Positions 62,911-64,000 of a stretch of DNA of 64,000 nt are shown here, piece by piece. Position numbers and translations under genes: made by a program. Position 1 is the stretch's first letter, and every line of letters begins with the position of its first letter. Source of the stretch: Drosophila persimilis (lineage: Eukaryota > Arthropoda > Insecta > Diptera > Drosophilidae); NCBI RefSeq assembly GCF_003286085.1, contig NW_020825288.1, positions 27,590,001 to 27,654,000 of the forward strand. The letters run 5' to 3'. Below the pieces are notes generated by a model, which had not been told where the DNA came from, did not search any database, and saw only the letters and a list, made by a program, of their open reading frames with translations.

Positions 62911-64000
62911 TTTGTGTCTTTTAATAGCACTTCACTTTATTTATAATGGGTAATGTACTTGGTAAGGCTGCCGTTTGCCTACTGAGAGCTTCCACCGCTG
63001 GTTGCAGACGCTTTTGTAGTGAAAATCACATCCAGATATGTACTACCTCAATCGCTTTGGTGATGTAAACACTCTTATAATGATTATAAAATTATTCAAG
63101 ATTAGATTGTGGCAGAGGCCTCCTCAAATTTGTTGCATGCTGATTAATACACTACACATATTGCTTTGGAGGAGGTCCAAGTGGTAGTTTTAGTTAGCAA
63201 CGCGGAATTTTAAGAGAAGAAAACTAAGTATACAATATATCAAGCAAAATGCGTGATTTTTGGCAATTTTTTTATAGCTACACTCAACTATGTTCTGGTT
63301 TTGATAAGAAAATGTAAATTTGTATAGCTTTTGACTAAATTTAAGCAAAGATTAGCAAAGTCATTGTTTGAGGGTCATAAAGTTGTAAAAATTAATCAGG
63401 TTAAACAGTGGATTTGATTGTATTAAGACGTTTGTTTGCGAGATTAAACAAAGTAATTTAGTTTTCACTTTTAAAGCGCTACGGAGAGAGAGAGAGAGGA
63501 TTCGCGTGTTTAAAATCAAAATTTTCATTAGATTAATAAACTTTCGAATTCAATTAAAGTTCAATAATAATACTTCACATATGATACTGGTTGTTGGTAA
63601 AGCCTCTTTGATCTGTAGAGCATTTTGACACCTGTTTAATGCCACTTCAAGTAATCTTCGATAAGATTTACAGATCATAAAACCAGCTACCAACCTTTTA
63701 TCTAATATGCAAATAACAAATAACTAACTAATATATCAGAGGTGATGCTCTACCTTGATGCTGGCTAAGATTCTGACACCTAGGCGTTTTTAGAGCATAT
63801 TTCATGAGGTTTTGAAACTAGCAAAGGTTTTATCTTTTAACAATTAAGTTGTTTGCCTTCCGCAGAGTGATTATCAAGCAGCAATTTAACATGTTTCATC
63901 ATAAAAGGAAAAAAGAAAATAGAAAACCCGAGACGGAACAGCATGACAACAAGTTGACGATGGGCTTTGCGGAGAGGTCTCTGGAGTGGGCCCCAATCAG
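62911..64000. other. Upstream region of the transporter and window end; no gene seen
   Basis: AT-rich sequence with a (GA)n tract at 63485-63498 and a hairpin AATCTT-CGAT-AAGATT near 63653-63668, inside a larger inverted pair TGATCTGTA/TACAGATCA (about 63608 and 63670). No coding region is supported. A gene beyond the window edge cannot be excluded. Confidence 0.5.

Overview
The window looks like a Drosophila autosomal segment (Muller E type). Codon usage, short GT-AG introns of about 60-75 bp next to introns of up to 10 kb, CAG/CAA repeats that encode Gln tracts, insect core-promoter motifs and the gene content all point that way. The order sas, Shq1, lap corresponds to the region near 84B-D on D. 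melanogaster chromosome 3R. Sequence differences and simple-repeat content suggest a non-melanogaster species, but I cannot name it. There is no sign of bacterial sequence, CRISPR, phage or an intact transposon. | Layout: 1-8985 has no convincing gene. It is probably the upstream region or 5' noncoding part of the first gene and includes a GA/CT-rich, CAGGTA-rich regulatory block at about 6.66-7.3 kb. 9055-27916 (+) is a nine-exon gene for a 1679-residue mucin-like VWC/FN3 single-pass receptor, recognised as stranded at second (sas). 29426-31488 (-) is a three-exon SHQ1 homologue (H/ACA snoRNP assembly) whose 3' end faces the sas 3' end. 32425-44270 (+) is like-AP180 (lap), a clathrin-assembly ANTH protein with at least 15 coding exons, an 11-codon optional microexon and an alternative donor. 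A compact motif-rich intergenic segment separates the divergent Shq1 and lap genes. 44271 to about 47.1 kb is the probable lap 3' UTR and intergenic region and carries an unusual tandem duplication. 47262-49386 (+) is a seven-exon coiled-coil protein of 594 residues, probably axonemal or testis-type. 54068-54709 (-) is a two-exon single-pass membrane protein of unknown function. 60868-62910 (-) is a seven-exon MFS sugar transporter of 468 residues. | The genes do not form an operon or pathway. They are separate single-copy eukaryotic genes, with long noncoding stretches at about 49.6-54.0 kb, 54.8-60.5 kb and 63-64 kb where I see only simple repeats. All exon models were derived by hand from splice sites and reading-frame phase, and every junction listed keeps frame. 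I found no clear new biological system. The most unusual items are a duplicated, strongly conserved 93-nt element downstream of lap, the GAGA/CAGGTA cluster upstream of sas, several frame-preserving splice options in sas and lap, and a previously hidden last exon of the small membrane-protein gene.
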